Positions 22,606-35,100 are shown, counted from the stretch's first letter. The stretch is 64,000 bases of DNA from Lunularia cruciata (GCA_948567375.1 OX419760.1:18848001-18912000), one strand, 5' to 3'. Notes: generated by a model from the sequence alone, not told the origin. Numbers and translations: made by a program.

Positions 22606-23784
22606 AATTCTCCTACTGCTAGTTGGTGATGTCCTTGTTGCTAGTGAAGCTTCCAAGTCTTGGATGGCTATTTGTGCATTTTGGAGGTAAGAAAGAGGTT
22701 CCCATGAAGGGGATACCCTTTCTGAAGGACCTTGTACTCCATATATTATCAATGGTCTTGTTGGATGTGGTGACGTGCAAAATACAATCAAATTCATACT
22801 CCTCATGATCATTGATATGGACAAAAGGAGGAGGAGGTTGGACATGAGAAAAAGAAGATGGGTTAGGAACAAAGGGTTTCAACTTGGAAATGTGAAAGAT
22901 AGGATGGATTCTCATATGACAAGGCAAGGCAAGTAGATAAGCAATAGGAGAGATGATTTGGGTGACATCAAAGGGTCCTATCCAATTAGGAGCAAGTTTA
23001 GGGTATAAAGCGGACTTGGGTATAAAGTGGGAAGGGTAGGACAAGAGCATGACCTTATCACCAACTTGAAAGGTGAGATCACCATGATGGTTTGCATATT
23101 GTTTCTGGGTATATATTACAATCATATTATTTACAATTTTGGGTAACAAGGAGAAGAGATTTGGCATGTTGGAACAATTGGGATATGGTGGTCAAGAAGG
23201 TGGAAGTATGAAGAACATGAGAGGGAAGAGGAGCAAGAAGGAATCTAGAACAAGTGGATCTTGGCTAAAATTGAGGACAAAAGGATAGAATTTGGTGCTT
23301 GCCGGTTTAAAATTATTTTATGCAAACTCTACAACTACAAGACATTCATCCCAATTAGTATGGTGGATGTTGACAAAGGCATAAAATATATCCTCCAAGG
23401 TTCAATTTGCATATTCAATTTGTCCATCAAGTTGAGGATGGTAGGCCATAGACAAAGCAAGCTTTGGTGTCGAGTATCTAGAAGAGTGCTTGCCACAATT
23501 TCTGAGTGAATCAAAGATAACAATAAGAGATGAGTACATGAGTCATCCCATGATGCTTGAAGAAAGTGTCAAAGTAGATATGCACCAATCTTGGAGCATC
23601 CATGATATCAAAGGTTGGCACCAAATGGATTTGCTTACTAAGCTTATCCACAAACACCACGATTATTGTGTGACCATGCTTTGTCTTGGGTAAGGATGTG
23701 ATGAGATCTAATCTCACATGTTCCCAATGAGTAGATGGAATAGAGAGTGGTTGAAGGAGTCCACTTGGTTTTTGGTTTTTGGCC
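22606..23784 (-). pseudogene. Element G: integrase C-terminus and chromodomain (fragment)
   Basis: Minus-strand frames at 23511-23784 and 22570-23167 encode part of a chromovirus integrase. Visible parts are a core segment (HTIIVVFVDKLSKQIHLVP), then a GPF-containing C-terminal domain (LAPNWIGPFDVTQIISP), then a chromodomain broken by a frameshift (EEYEFDCILHV in one frame, SPSWEPLSYLQNAQIAIQ in the other). The upstream half of the element is missing: element F starts at 23785, and G sequence does not resume at 32274. G is a different chromovirus family from A and B. Confidence 0.82.
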
Positions 23785-25215
23785 TGTAACACTAATTTGT
23801 GCATGTGTGTAGTATTATGATATTTAGTTTGGTATTACAAGTACTTGAGAGATATTATTTATATAGAGATAAAGGATGGTTCTACATTAATGATGATCAT
23901 ATAAAGTTAGTTATAGCTAAAATAGAGAGTACCTTACTTTAGAGGAAGTGGAAAAAATGAGCACCACTATTTTGGATTCTAGTGTGTTGACTTGATATTA
24001 TTCCTAGGTGTTTGGCTTTGAGGAAAGAGTTGAGAACTCTTGGGCCCGCAAGCATTTTTGTTTTAGATTCTTTTATAGTCCAAGGATAGCCCATGTGAAG
24101 GAATCCTTGACTTAGTAGTTGGGTCAAGATAAGATCACATGCTTTGTGGAATATGCCCATGTGGATGGATATTCCTTTATATTTTTTTACTTTACTTGAC
24201 TTTTAGCTTAGTAACTTGAGTTACTCCAGTAATTATTAGCTTTGGTGCGTAACTATTTCACAGGTATATAAACTAGGGGTGAGGAGGTACTCATTATCCT
24301 TTTATTTGTAACTATTTGTAATACTCCAAGGACAAAAGAAGAGAGGAAACACAGATTGCACACTCAAACATTCGATGCCCCAAAGGAGCACCTTCTCTTT
24401 ATCATATAGACAAAGAGGATCTCCTCCAAGGAGCTCCACCATAGGATTAGGGACACATATAGGTGACATGTCAGCAAGCTCCACCCTTGGATTACTCACT
24501 TGGATGGGTGACATGTCTGGTCTAGGTCCTATCTGGTTGGTCAAACAAGCGTTGACCAAAGGGAATCTTTTAGGGAATCTTCTTGTAGGAATCTCAAAAT
24601 CATGTAAGGTACCATTGGAAAGCTCTTGACAAGACAAAGCAAGAGGGAGGGAAGGCCGGCCTTTCCTTTGTTTGGGGGGGGGGTCAACACATTTTTGAGG
24701 CCTAATTCATTCGTTTAGGCCTCCGAAATTGCCTTCAAAGATTTCAAGCATATTTCGGTTCCTACTCTATTAGTAGAAGTCCCCTTTTGGTGATACTTCT
24801 TTCTGATCTGTTTAGTTCATCATGTGTAACGTCCTTCCAGATGTTACCAACCCAATTCTCACCTTTAAATCATATGTCTAGCTATTGGTTCTAAGGTTCT
24901 CAAGTCTATTTTGGTTTCTACCCTATTCATAGAAGTACTCTTTTGGTGATACTTCTATCTTATCTATTTTGACCATCATGTATAACATCATTCTAGATGT
25001 TACCAAACCAAATTTTACATCTAGATCATATGGCTAGCTCTTGGTATTACACTATCTCTCTCTCATTGAGTTCTATAGTGAGCAATGTCTTGAGTCTTGG
25101 AGTGTTAGCCTTGGAGGAGTATGATGGAGTTGGGGTTCTTTGTCTTCTTAGTCCATGGTGTGCTACCACATAACCATCAGAAGTTCATCTTGAGTGAGAG
25201 ACATGCCGGCTCACA
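23785..25215 (+). repeat. Element F 5' LTR, split by a solo LTR
   Basis: Starts TGTAACACTAATTTGTGCATG and ends CCGGCTCACA. Without the insertion it is about 691 bp, matching the 693- and 699-bp LTRs of element E. A TATA box TATATAA lies at 24265-24271. Confidence 0.88.
24317..25051 (-). repeat. Solo LTR of the A/B chromovirus family inside F's LTR
   Basis: 735 bp, beginning tgtaatactccaaggac and ending cttggtattaca on the plus strand, closely matching the element B LTRs, including the G run near 24674. The flanks are ctatt and ctatc, a 5-bp TSD with one change. The uninterrupted site is visible in the F 3' LTR near 32110 (caactatctttctc). There is no internal domain, so recombination between two LTRs has removed the rest. 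Confidence 0.93.
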
Positions 25216-25240
25216 TTTTTGGTTTGGTTGTCGGGACCTC
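25216..25240 (+). other. Element F primer-binding site (probable)
   Basis: After the LTR end comes ttttt and then ggtttggttgtcgggacc. Element E has the related ggttccattgccgag at the same place. Both resemble, with changes, the Asp-tRNA-type site common in plant gypsy elements (TGGCGCCGTTGCCGGGGA). The identification is tentative. Confidence 0.5.
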
Positions 25241-26531
25241 TATAGAAAGCAAGATAATGCTTTGCGTACAATTCTATATTAGATAGAAGGAGGCTATGAG
25301 AGTTGACTTGGAGAGAAATTTAGGGGAGGAGAAGGCTGAACTTATGTTAGAGAAATTGGACCTATTTGAATACCTTGTAGTTTATTATGATGTCTTTGAG
25401 GTGATTTGTACACTTGAGATGATTTGGAGAGATTGTGTGAGATGGATTGCAGATTTTGGAGATTAAGGTGATTTTGAGTAAAATCTCAAGTTTGAGATCT
25501 GGATTTGAAATTTCTACACATGATAGCTTAGGTTATCTTTCACTTAGCACATTTGAAGTTATTATGAGAGCTACTATGTGCATTGGGCTAGCAGTCTTGA
25601 AAGTTGATAGGGTAAATTGCTCATGCAATTGCATGCTCTTTGGAAAATTTTACAATGTCTACCATTTCTTTAATTTTCAGTGGATTAACCTGAAAATTTC
25701 CAAAAACATTAAGTGCATTGTATCCTACCTGTTGGCACAAAAATTAGATAGAGATCATTCTTGCATAGAGAGTTATGAGTTTTTAAAGTTAGGAGTATGG
25801 TTTTTAGACCAAATCTGAAATATGTGTGCTAAACAGAAAGGTGTATAGGCCAAATGGCACAATGAAAAGATCTGAAATTTTGCAAGGAGTGATATTCTAG
25901 AGTTGCAATCAAGTGTGAAAAATTTCAGAAGACTGTGATATACCAGTTGAGTGATTTGAGTGACATTGTGAGGAAGAGTCAATTGTGTAGAGTTGAGATA
26001 TCATGCATGAGGAGTTTGAGAGTAACAAAAAGCATGTTTGAGTGCTTAGATTCATCTTGGGAACATTGAGGGTCATCAAGAGTGGAAATTGAGACTATGC
26101 AAGGTTCCCCAAGGATTTGAGTTGATTGTAGGGGTGGATTTGAGGAAAAGAGAGTTTAGAATAGAATTTGAAGAGAGTGTTGAGAGGATTCAAAAACCTA
26201 CACCAATTGGAGGAAAGAGTAAGTCTAAATGCTTTCTATGTGGAGAGAAGGGACAAGTTCAAGTCCATTGACATTTGAGAGCAAGAGATTGATGGAAAGG
26301 AGAGGATTACTTGACTTGGGTTTGCATGTTAGACCTTCTTCACCAAGATTGGGAGGGAGAAGATCTAAGACCAAGGAGTTGTGTGAGGTTTGTGGAGATG
26401 AAGGATTTCCAAAAAGACATGAGTGTAGTAGAGTAAAAGCACTTTTGGAGACTTTGGTGAAGGATCTTGGAGAGAGTCTTAGTACAACTACAGAAATGCT
26501 ACCACCTTCATCAACTAGTTCTCAAGATTAG
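25240..26531 (+). pseudogene. Element F leader ORF with zinc fingers (broken)
   Basis: This region lies between PBS and gag and matches the leader of element E. 25447-25818 is one open piece. 26089-26271 and 26229-26531 together contain CFLCGEKG and CEVCGDEGFPKRHEC, two Cys/His clusters preceded by a basic stretch. A frameshift near 26235 breaks the first cluster. The region ends with PPSSTSSQD and a stop, just as in E, 240 bp before gag. The function is unknown; an extra gene ahead of gag is unusual for gypsy elements. Confidence 0.65.
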
Positions 26532-26768
26532 TGATGGAGATAATCTTTCAACTTATGGATAAACTATCCATGAGGGTTTGATTAATATGCACTTTAGGAT
26601 TTGATATTGTTATAGAAATATTGGAGAAAATTGAACCTTTTGTGTTCCCTAGGGTAGATAACTCTCAAATGGTGTTAGTAATGTACATACTCTATTAGTT
26701 ATAGAGTGAAAGAAAAGAAAAGAGAAAAGGAAAAATTGAGAGAAAAGAAAGATAATGAGGGGTTAAGA

Positions 26769-27760
26769 TGGGAAACTTCCGTTTTTCTTTGGCAAGGATA
26801 GAGAAGATGTGGAGGACTTTGTGAGAGACTTCAAGAGAGTTTGCATAGGAAACAATGAGAGGAGGAAGAATGAGTGGGTCTCATTATTACCGGATTTCTT
26901 TGAGGATGCAACACTTACATGATATGAGTCAGAATACCAAAAGAGAGAGAGGAAAGATGGGCAAGAAGAGTCTTGGGAGAGTTTGACTTTAGCACTCATT
27001 GAAAACTTTCTTCCAAATAAGAGTTATGAGAGATTGATGAGTGAAGTTACCTTTCTCAAGCAAGGAGATGGAGAAAAAGTGAGAGTCTATGTGGAAAGAG
27101 TGGAAAAGTTAGAGTCCAGATTTTGTATAGTGTTGGAGAAGGACATGGATGATGTGGAGATTACTATGATTGGCATAGGGGCCATGCTCACCAAGAATTT
27201 TGTGGGAGGGTTGAGACCACAAATAAGAAGTAAGGTGAGATATGAGAAACCTTCTTCCAAGGTTGAAGCTATCAAGATTGCAATTCATATGGAGGAGAGT
27301 TTGGAAGGGGATGAGAATGATTTGGTGGTGAAGGAGGTTGTGCATCCTCCTCAAGTTTACAAGTATGGTGGAAATTCTGATACTTTGGTGACAAGGGTTG
27401 CACCAAAAGTAGTATTTGCTCTAGTTCTTGCACCCCTACCAAAGGATCCAGTTCAAACCATCACTAAATAACTTGTAGATCTCAAGATCAATATAGTGCA
27501 ACTATAGGAGAAGAGAGAGGTGGATCAGAATGTAGGGAGAGGGCCTAAGAGTTATGGAAACTATCCATATAGAGGAGGCCAACCAACCAACAATTTCAAT
27601 GATAAAAATTGTTTTGGTTGTGGAGGAAGAGGCCATATCCAAAGGAATTGCCCAAATTCCACTTACCATGGAGGAAGGAGTTATGAGGGAGCCAATAGAG
27701 GGAAAGAAGGAGGTAGTGAAACCCAAGTGGCTCCTAATCCAACAAAGGTAAGGAAGTAGC
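26769..27760 (+). pseudogene. Element F gag with zinc knuckle
   Basis: The gag core is encoded at about 26780-27470 (FFGKDREDVEDFVRDF near the start, in a frame shifted from the first ATG). A TGA replaces a Trp codon near 26920. The nucleocapsid knuckle CFGCGGRGHIQRNC is in 27520-27759. 27187-27191 (ctcac on this strand) is the uninterrupted counterpart of the site where unit C1 entered the E gag. Confidence 0.85.
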
Positions 27761-27770
27761 ATCTATAGAT

Positions 27771-28880
27771 GTGGTTGGGAGAAAGTATGAGAAGGGAGAG
27801 TGCTCAAACTCCAAGAGTCTTAATTTGGAGCTTTTGGCACAAGAGAAGAAGAGAGCACATTTTGCAAAGGATGTGCACTCTTCTCAAGGATTTACTCATA
27901 GTAAGGATACTCCTATGTCAACTAAGATCACTTGCACCTCAACACCATCAACAACAAAGACTCCAAAAAAGAAGTTGGGGATGGAGGACTTCTTGATATC
28001 AAAGCAACAATGGAACTACAATGTCTTGGAGGATGTTGGTAGTCACAAAGCTAACATCATAGTGGGCCAATTGATTGCTTTGAATCCTACTTTGAGAAAG
28101 TAACTGAGAGGTGGTTTGAGTTCTACAAGCAATAAGAGGAAGAAGAAGGTAAAATCTCTAGTATCAATGAGGGTGGTGGATGCCACGCCAACACCATGGG
28201 AGGCTTGTGATATACCTCCAAGATTGATGTGAGAGTGAATGGTCACAACATCAAGGATGCATTGGTTGATGGAGGATCAACAATAAATGCTATGTCAAAA
28301 GGGTTGATGAAGAAGTTGGGTATGATACCCTCAAGACCTTCAACATTTGTGGTGAGCATGGCCAAAAAACAACAATTTTGACCAATAGAGGTGATGGATA
28401 AAGTGGTAATTTCAATTATGGGAGTTCAAAATCTCATGACTTTCCAAGTCTTGAATGATTCAAGCTATGACTTACTTCTTGAGAGGCTATGGTTGAGAGC
28501 AGCACGCACAACTAATCAATGGTACAAAGTGTACTTGAGGATTGGGCCATCAAACCATAGAGTCATAATTCCTTTGACTAACACCACCAACACTTCACAT
28601 TTAGATACACCATCTTCTGATTATTGGGAATCAGATTCTGAAGAAGGAACTTTAGCGGTGGACACAAGCATGGAAGAGGAGACTTCCTCGGAGGAGGATG
28701 AATCTGAATCTGATTCAGATGTGTATCCCTTGTGTGCTATGGATTTTTCACCTAAGCTGGAGGTTTTGAAGAACCTAGATAAATCACCATTGACACTTAA
28801 GGAGATAGAAAGGAGGTTATTCTACACTCAAGTATGGCCCAAATGTTACCAAGGAGGAGAAGGTGAGATTTGAGGAGATT
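27771..28880 (+). pseudogene. Element F linker and protease
   Basis: 27771-28103 encodes a Ser/Lys/Thr-rich linker. The protease follows at about 28240-28500, with active site VDGGSTINAMSK in place of the more usual DSG/DTG, as also seen in E. 28391-28873 covers the end of the protease (LLLERLWLRAA) and an acidic stretch (about 28620-28720). Frameshifts near 28105 and 28210 break it. Confidence 0.78.
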
Positions 28881-28989
28881 TTCCGCAAGTTTATTCATAT
28901 ATTTTATTTTAGTTACAATGATCTAAAAGAATTCACCTTGGATAGAGGTGGAGTCACATGCAAGACCAATTTGCAAAAGAAAAATGTAT

Positions 28990-31548
28990 AAGCCAACCAA
29001 TATCTTTTGTTGTGAAGGAGGAGATTGATAAGCTCAAGGAAGCTGGATTTATCTTTGAGGTGGAGAATTCAAAATGGGAGTCTCCAATTTTCATTGTGAA
29101 GAAAAAGAATGGCAAGCTTTGAGGGTGTGTGGATTACAAGAAGCTCAATATTTTTACCAAGAAGGACTACTACCCATTGTCATTCATTGATGAGATCTTG
29201 GAGGAGGTTGCAGGTCATGAGAGGTACAGTTTTGGAGATGGTTATAGTGGATATAACCAAATCAAGATTGCACCAAAGCATCAACAACTCACCACATTCA
29301 TCACACCTTAGGGAACTTACGCTTTCAAGGTCATGCCTTTTGGGCTTTGCAATACTCCAGCCACATTCCAACAGTTCATGAACAAGGTATGTGAACCTTT
29401 CATTGGGAAATTTGTGAGAGACTTCATTGATGACTTTTGTGTCCATGGGAGCAAGGAAGAGCCCTTTCAGCACCTAATCAAGGTCTTGCAATGCTTGGAT
29501 GAGGCAAATGCATCACTCAACCTGGAGAAGTGCATTTTTGGATGTGAAGAAGGTCTACTTTTGAGGCACATCATCTCCAAGGATGGAATAGTAGTTGATC
29601 TTGAGAAGGTGAGGAAAATCTCAGACCTTCCATTCCCTTCAAGCTTGACAAAGTCATGGCAATTCTTGGGGATGGTTAGGTACTATAGGAAGTTCATCTT
29701 CTCATTTTCCAACAAGGCTTATGCATTGACCATCTACATGAAGAAGTATGTAGATTACATGGTGATTTTGGACAACAAGGAGGCTCTCAAAGCTTTTGAG
29801 GAGCTCAAGTAATCCCTTCTTGTAACTCCAATTCTTGCTAAACTTGATTGGAGTAAGCGTATCATCCTCTACACTGATGCTTCTAATGTAGCTATAGGAT
29901 GCACTCTTTGTCAATTAGACCAAGATGTGCATGATCATCCAATAGCTTATGCTAGTAGGCAGATGGCTTAAGCAAAAAAGAACTACTCTATCATGGACAA
30001 AGAAGGGTTGGCAGTGATCTTTGGTCTCAAGAAGTTTAGATACTACTTGATTGGAGGGAAAGCCACCATTGTCACGAATCACAAGGCTTTGAAGTACATC
30101 TTCAACAAGACTTATGTGGAAGGGAGGCTAGCAAGGTGGATGATACTCTTATCTAAGTATGACTACACCATTGAGGATAGGCCAGGAAAGAAACGAGCAA
30201 ATGATGATTTTTTATCTAGGGCCTATGATCATGATGGAGATGAGCCAGTGGATGATTCCTTCCTAGATGAGGAGCTCATGACAATCTCAATCACTCAAGA
30301 GGTTCCAATGGAGTACAAGGAGATTGTGGATTTTGTGACAAGAGGTAACTATCCAGAAGGGATGCATGCTAGGGAGAGGAAGGCCCTTGCAGTAAGATCT
30401 AGACCTTACACAATGATGGAAGATAGTCTTTCACCAAGGAGCAGATGGTCTACTTTGAAGGGAAGTGGGTAAGGAAGAGTCTATCCTACTCATAAAGGAG
30501 TTTCATGAAGGTTTAGTGTGTGGAGGATATTTTGTAGGAAAGGTAACTACTTTCAAGATTCTAGATGCAGGTTACCATTGGAGAAGGATTTTCAAGGATT
30601 ATCTTGCTAATTATTGTTTGTAAAGCTTTTGCTAGAAAATCTACTTCCACTCCACCACTTAGATCAATTCTATTGCTATGACCTTTTGAGAAGTGGGGAA
30701 TTGATTTTGTAGGTCCTCTCAATAAAACCCCAAGGAGCAATTGGTACATTGTGGTAGTTACTAATTACCTTACCAAGTGGGTTGAGGCTAGACCATTGAG
30801 GGAAAAGAATAAAGATGAAGTTGGTAGATTTCTTTATGAATGCATTATCACTAGGTTTGGATGCCCTTTGGAGTTGGTTTTTGATAGAGGAGGAGAGTTT
30901 ACAAGAAGCATCACTACAGCCATGCTACAACATTTCTCTATCACACATAGAGTAACTCCATCCTATAAGCCAAATTCCAATGGCTTGGCAAAGAGAACCA
31001 ATCAGACCTTGTGCATGATGTTGGCCAAAGATGTAGAAATGGATGGGGCTAAACATCATTGGGACAAGAGGATTCATGCAGTTTTATAGGAGTATATGAC
31101 AACCATGAAGTCTTCCACTGGATATTCTCTATTTCAATTGGTATATGGTACTGAGTCTACCTTACCCATTCACTTTGATCTTCCTTTCTTCCAAAGCATT
31201 CATAGGAGATTGAAGAAAGCACAAGGAGGTGATGTAGAGAAGTCAGGGAAGGATCAACTCATGGAATTGGAAGAGGCAAGAGCAATTGCTATGGTTTGAG
31301 TGGAGCAAGCCCAAAGGAAACAAAAGGAGAGCTATGACAAGAGGCAAGACAAGAAGAAGGTGATTAGATAATGTTGTTTGATTCCATTTGATTCAAGAGA
31401 GTGCAAAAGAAGTTTTTGCCTAAGTACTTTGGACCTTTCATAGTGGAGAAGGTGTGGGGCAATTACACCTATGATCTCAAGGAGTTAAGAGGAAGACAAT
31501 TTGATAGGATTAACCATGATAAGTTGAAGATGTACCATAGAAGGTAGA
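28990..31548 (+). pseudogene. Element F pol: RT, RNase H, integrase
   Basis: RT spans about 29000-29810: VDYKKLNIFTKKDYYPLSF, MPFGLCNTPATFQQFMNKV and the catalytic FIDDFCVHGSKEE. RNase H follows at 29830-30230 (YTDASNVAIGCTL, then YASRQMA). Integrase includes VVVTNYLTKWVEARPLREKN at 30742-30800 and the C-terminal GPF region at 31380-31548 (KYFGPFIVEKVWGNYTYDL). There is no chromodomain. Stops occur at 29309, 29811, 29969, 30470, 31087 and 31298. Confidence 0.88.
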
Positions 31549-31595
31549 GAGACCTTCACTTTGAGGACAAAGTGAAAACTTAGTGCGGGGGTAAA

Positions 31596-32273
31596 TGTGC
31601 ACACATTGTGCATGTATATAGTATTGTAATATTAGAATTTTTTAGTACTTGAGATATTATTTATATAGAGATAAAGGATGGTTCTACATTAGTCATGATT
31701 AGCTAAAGTTATTCATAGCTAAGATAGAGGAGACCTTACTTTAGAGGAAGTGGAAAAGATGAGCACTACTATTTTGGATTTTAGTGTGTTGAATTGGTAA
31801 TATTTTTAGGTGTTTGGCTTTGAAAAAAGAGTTGAGAACTCTTTGACCTGCAAGTATTTTTGTTTGGATTCCTTTATAGTCCAAGGATAGCCCAAGTAAA
31901 GGAATCCTTGACTTAGTGATTGGGTCAAGATAAGATCACATGCTTAGTGGAATATGCCTATGTGGATGGATATTCCTTTATATTTTTTACTTTACTTGAA
32001 TTTTAGCCTAGTAACTTGAGTTACTCTAGTAATTAGTAACTTTGGTGCATAACTATCACAAGTATATAAACTAGGGGTGAGGAGGTACTCATCATCCTTT
32101 CATTTGCAACTATCTTTCTCTCATTGAGTTCTCTAGTGAGCAATGTCTTGAGTCTTGGCGTGCTAGCCTTGGAGGAGTATGATGGAGTTGGGATTCTTTG
32201 TCTTCTTAGTCCATGGTGCGCCACCATATAGCTATCAGAGGTTCATCTTGAGTGAGAGATAGGCCGGCTCATA
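31596..32273 (+). repeat. Element F 3' LTR
   Basis: Preceded by the purine-rich tagtgcgggggtaaa. Starts tgtgcacacattgtgcatg and ends ccggctcata, with terminal mutations. A TATA box TATATAA lies at 32063-32069. It contains the empty counterpart of the solo-LTR site near 32110. Confidence 0.87.
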
Positions 32274-33400
32274 GTCTTGGTGTTTGCCATTTCATCTAGT
32301 TCTGTTTGCTACACTTTGAGGTTATTTATGGATAGATCTCACTCCAGATGGAGTAGAGTGGTTGCCATAGAGCATGTGATAATGGTTGGAACTCCTAGAG
32401 GGAGTTCACATTGGGTCTTGCCTCATGGCATGTTTTTTTTCTATAGATGTCCAACAAGATGATGAGTTCAAAGGACATAGAGTTAGATCATATGAGCATC
32501 TCACTTCATTAGGTTTACCTCTTCGTGATCTTTTGATCTTGGACAACTATGCACTCTCTTATTATAGAAAGAATCCACATGGTGCTATCTATCCTACCCA
32601 CTTCCGTCCTTATAGGGTAGAGGGCCCATATCATACACTTGGTCATTTGACCAAGTGTATGATACTTGATGAGTGCTTTGGACAGATTTGTCTATGATGA
32701 TAGACATGCTATTAGTTAGGCAGAAGAGGAGTGAACATCTAGTAGACTAAGTTCTTATAGTAATGACCCATATTCTCTTCTTGCTAGGGTTATTAGGCAC
32801 CAAGACTTGGATGAGAGCGAGTGGCCCCTATGGTGGTCATTGAGTCCATTTAGAATTCAACATCATGTATACCATCATAGACTTGAGGATGCAGTAGCAA
32901 CACTTAGACACCATGTTGCATCTCCCTCATCTTTTTCACCTCCTTCTCCTCTAACATGATGACATGTTTTATTGGCTCCACATTTATATACATCTTATGT
33001 ACATTTATCACATTTATACACATTTTATATACCATTATTTTACCCTAAAATTGTAACTCATATTTATTTTCATGTGTTTTGATCACTTGTGCTAAATTTT
33101 ATCACTCATATGTATTTTCATGTGCCTTTGCATCAAAGCAAGCATCACTTGGCACCTACACAAGCCATCCACAAACAATATGCACAATTTTGCATTGCCT
33201 TGAACAAAATTGGTTTTACAACCCTAGTGGCACTAGGTGTTCATCAAATGACATTGGGCAACTACACGCCAACAATACATGTCACTCAACACCTACACAT
33301 GCCATCAGGCATCGGCCAAAACCCACTTAGCACCAATCCCATCAGACAAACTTTGAGATGCAACATTGGGCGGCAATAGGCAGAACATCAATTGTCAATG
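32274..33400 (+). pseudogene. Degraded coding-like stretch, family unknown
   Basis: A plus-strand frame at 32386-32697 (103 codons) and its continuation, with two stops, to about 32955 read like a decayed protein: PTHFRPYRVEGPYHTLGH, then an Asp/Glu-rich part and a Ser/Pro-rich end. A further frame at 33089-33379 has no known motif. I do not recognise the family. It lies between the facing elements F and E and may be the remains of another transposon. Confidence 0.3.
32629..32664. repeat. Perfect 17-bp inverted repeat (36-bp palindrome)
   Basis: The left arm TATCATACACTTGGTCA (32629-32645) and its exact reverse complement (32648-32664) are separated by two bases. It lies inside the unknown plus-strand frame at 32386-32697. 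Confidence 0.9.
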
Positions 33401-34800
33401 AGCGATATCTTTTTCCATAGAGAATCATAAACAAATTTATTAAATTCATCTTTACTAGAAAAAATACTCAGGTTACATTATGGGATGCTATTTGCTATCA
33501 GTAGAGTATGATGAGTTTGGAGTAGGATTCTCATGTTGAACTTGAGTTAGCACTTTGAAATATTGGCTTATTTCCTTGGGAGATTTTCCTACCTATAGGA
33601 GATTCATTTTGATTTCATGAGTGTGCTTTGACTGTAAAATCTTCTTTTTGAATCTGTGTTTTTCTGCCCTAGCTTTCCTTTTATTTGCACTCAATTTCTT
33701 CTCAATTTCAATTTTCATCTTCTTTGTCTTTAATCTAGCATGCTTTGCTTCAATTTTCATCATTGTTTTTATCTTTTCCTTGTGTTGGTGGCTTCTAGTT
33801 CAGCTAGTCGTAACCTCTCCTTGGTTCTATAGTATTTGCCTTCAACATGGTAGTTTTGCTAAATCTTGAGACAATGACATACTAGGTGACATCCAAGATA
33901 CCTTACTTGATGAAATTCCACCTTTTCTCCTCTTTGGATCATGTTCTCCTTCTTGGTTGAGGAAAGTGCACTTGGATCCATCCCCTGTAGAAGTTAAAGG
34001 AGGTGGTGTAACAAAAGGTGAGCTCTCTATTGGTGCAACATATGGTGATCCATCCTTGGGTGATTGGATTCCATTGTCCATATAAACACTAGGTATGCTT
34101 TCCACCCCTTGGATGTTTGGGATAAACTAGGGGCACAAGTTTGGGAGCACCACCTTTGGGGGAGATGGGAATTGAGAGCCCTCCTCCTTTGTGCCTTCAT
34201 GGACCTCTTCCACACCAAACTCACTCAAATTGGGATTTAAATCTCCCAAACTTACCTAGCAAGTGGACTAATGATTGCTTGGTTCCCAAACATAGCTTCC
34301 ATTCTAGCAAAATGCAAGCACATTCCATTCAATTTATCTTCTATAGTTCTCCAGCCCTTGCCATATTCCTTCTCTATGAGACCTTCTCCCGTAGCCTTGT
34401 TCTTAAGCTCTCAAGTTCTTTGTATTGTTTCATGTACCTCAACCATTTCTTGTAAAGCTGGTCACTTGTCATAGAATTAGTAAATCCTTGCCCTTCTCGG
34501 ATTAAAAATGTTGCCATGAAAATAAAAGCCATTTGATTTTTGAATGGACCGTTTGCAATTTGCACCATGAATCTATGAAAAATGCTTGAGGTCCTCCAAA
34601 TAATCCAAGATTTGGCCATAATGGTGCATCGCCATGCAAAACCATTCATCCTCTTTGGTTTTGCCGGGAATGGTAGAAGCCATCCTCAATACTTCTCCAA
34701 ATTTCCCTAATGGTTCTTTAGGTTGCAAATCCAAAGATAAGTGTATAAGTTTTGGATCTGCATCCAAAAGTGAGCCTTCTACACTATAACAAGGTACTTA
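33401..34800 (-). pseudogene. Degraded minus-strand coding region, unknown protein
   Basis: Several minus-strand frames follow in order with shifts: 34573-34767 (contains GKFGEVLRMASTIPGKTKED), 34374-34649 (ends with a charged helix YKELESLRTRLREK), 34027-34224, 33842-34105 (Pro/Ser/Gly-rich, with a KRRKGG basic patch), then a Lys/Arg/Glu helical stretch near 33640-33770. The order (globular part, Pro-rich linker with a basic patch, coiled-coil tail) suggests a decayed DNA-binding or transposon-encoded protein. I cannot name the family. Confidence 0.35.
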
Positions 34801-35100
34801 AGCTCCCATTGCTAAATTTTTGTTGCACTTTTGGAGTAAAATTCCTTGACTCCCAATCAATTTCTTGGTCATCGTGGGGCGGTATGGATCATTTTCCATA
34901 ATAATCACTATCCTTTGCCACACTAATATATGGAAATGAACCACCACACCAATGCAAAACTACTAAATTGCCGTTTACTTGACTAATAGAGGCAACATTT
35001 CCACTTGGGATAGTTAATTTGAGTTGAGAATTCTAATAGTTGGATCCGCTAAAAATTTCAAAAATCACACTCCAAGACAAATTCACCAAACCAAGTGGCA
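34801..35100. other. Short AT-rich spacer before element E
   Basis: No feature recognised. It ends in tggca directly before the E LTR. Confidence 0.4.

Larger units (their letters stand above)
23785..32273 (+). mobile_element. Element F: degraded gypsy element of the E family, plus strand
   Basis: An LTR retrotransposon with LTRs at 23785-25215 (enlarged by a nested solo LTR) and 31596-32273. The internal order is PBS, a small zinc-finger ORF, gag, protease, RT, RNase H and integrase, with no chromodomain. It is the same family as element E but more mutated. The DGGS protease motif and the Asp-tRNA-like PBS fit the non-chromovirus OTA (Athila/Tat) branch, which I infer rather than show. I could not find a TSD (tggcc on the left, gtctt on the right), so the ends may have been rearranged. 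Confidence 0.88.

Noticed and set aside
26700..26760. Purine-rich gaaaagaaaag stretch before the F gag as a regulatory element
   Set aside because: It is simple-sequence leader DNA, present in similar form before the E gag. Nothing specific can be claimed.
34141..34455. Plus-strand 104-codon frame as a gene
   Set aside because: It looks like the shadow of the minus-strand decayed frames in the same place, with an unnatural Leu/Ser/Pro/His composition.
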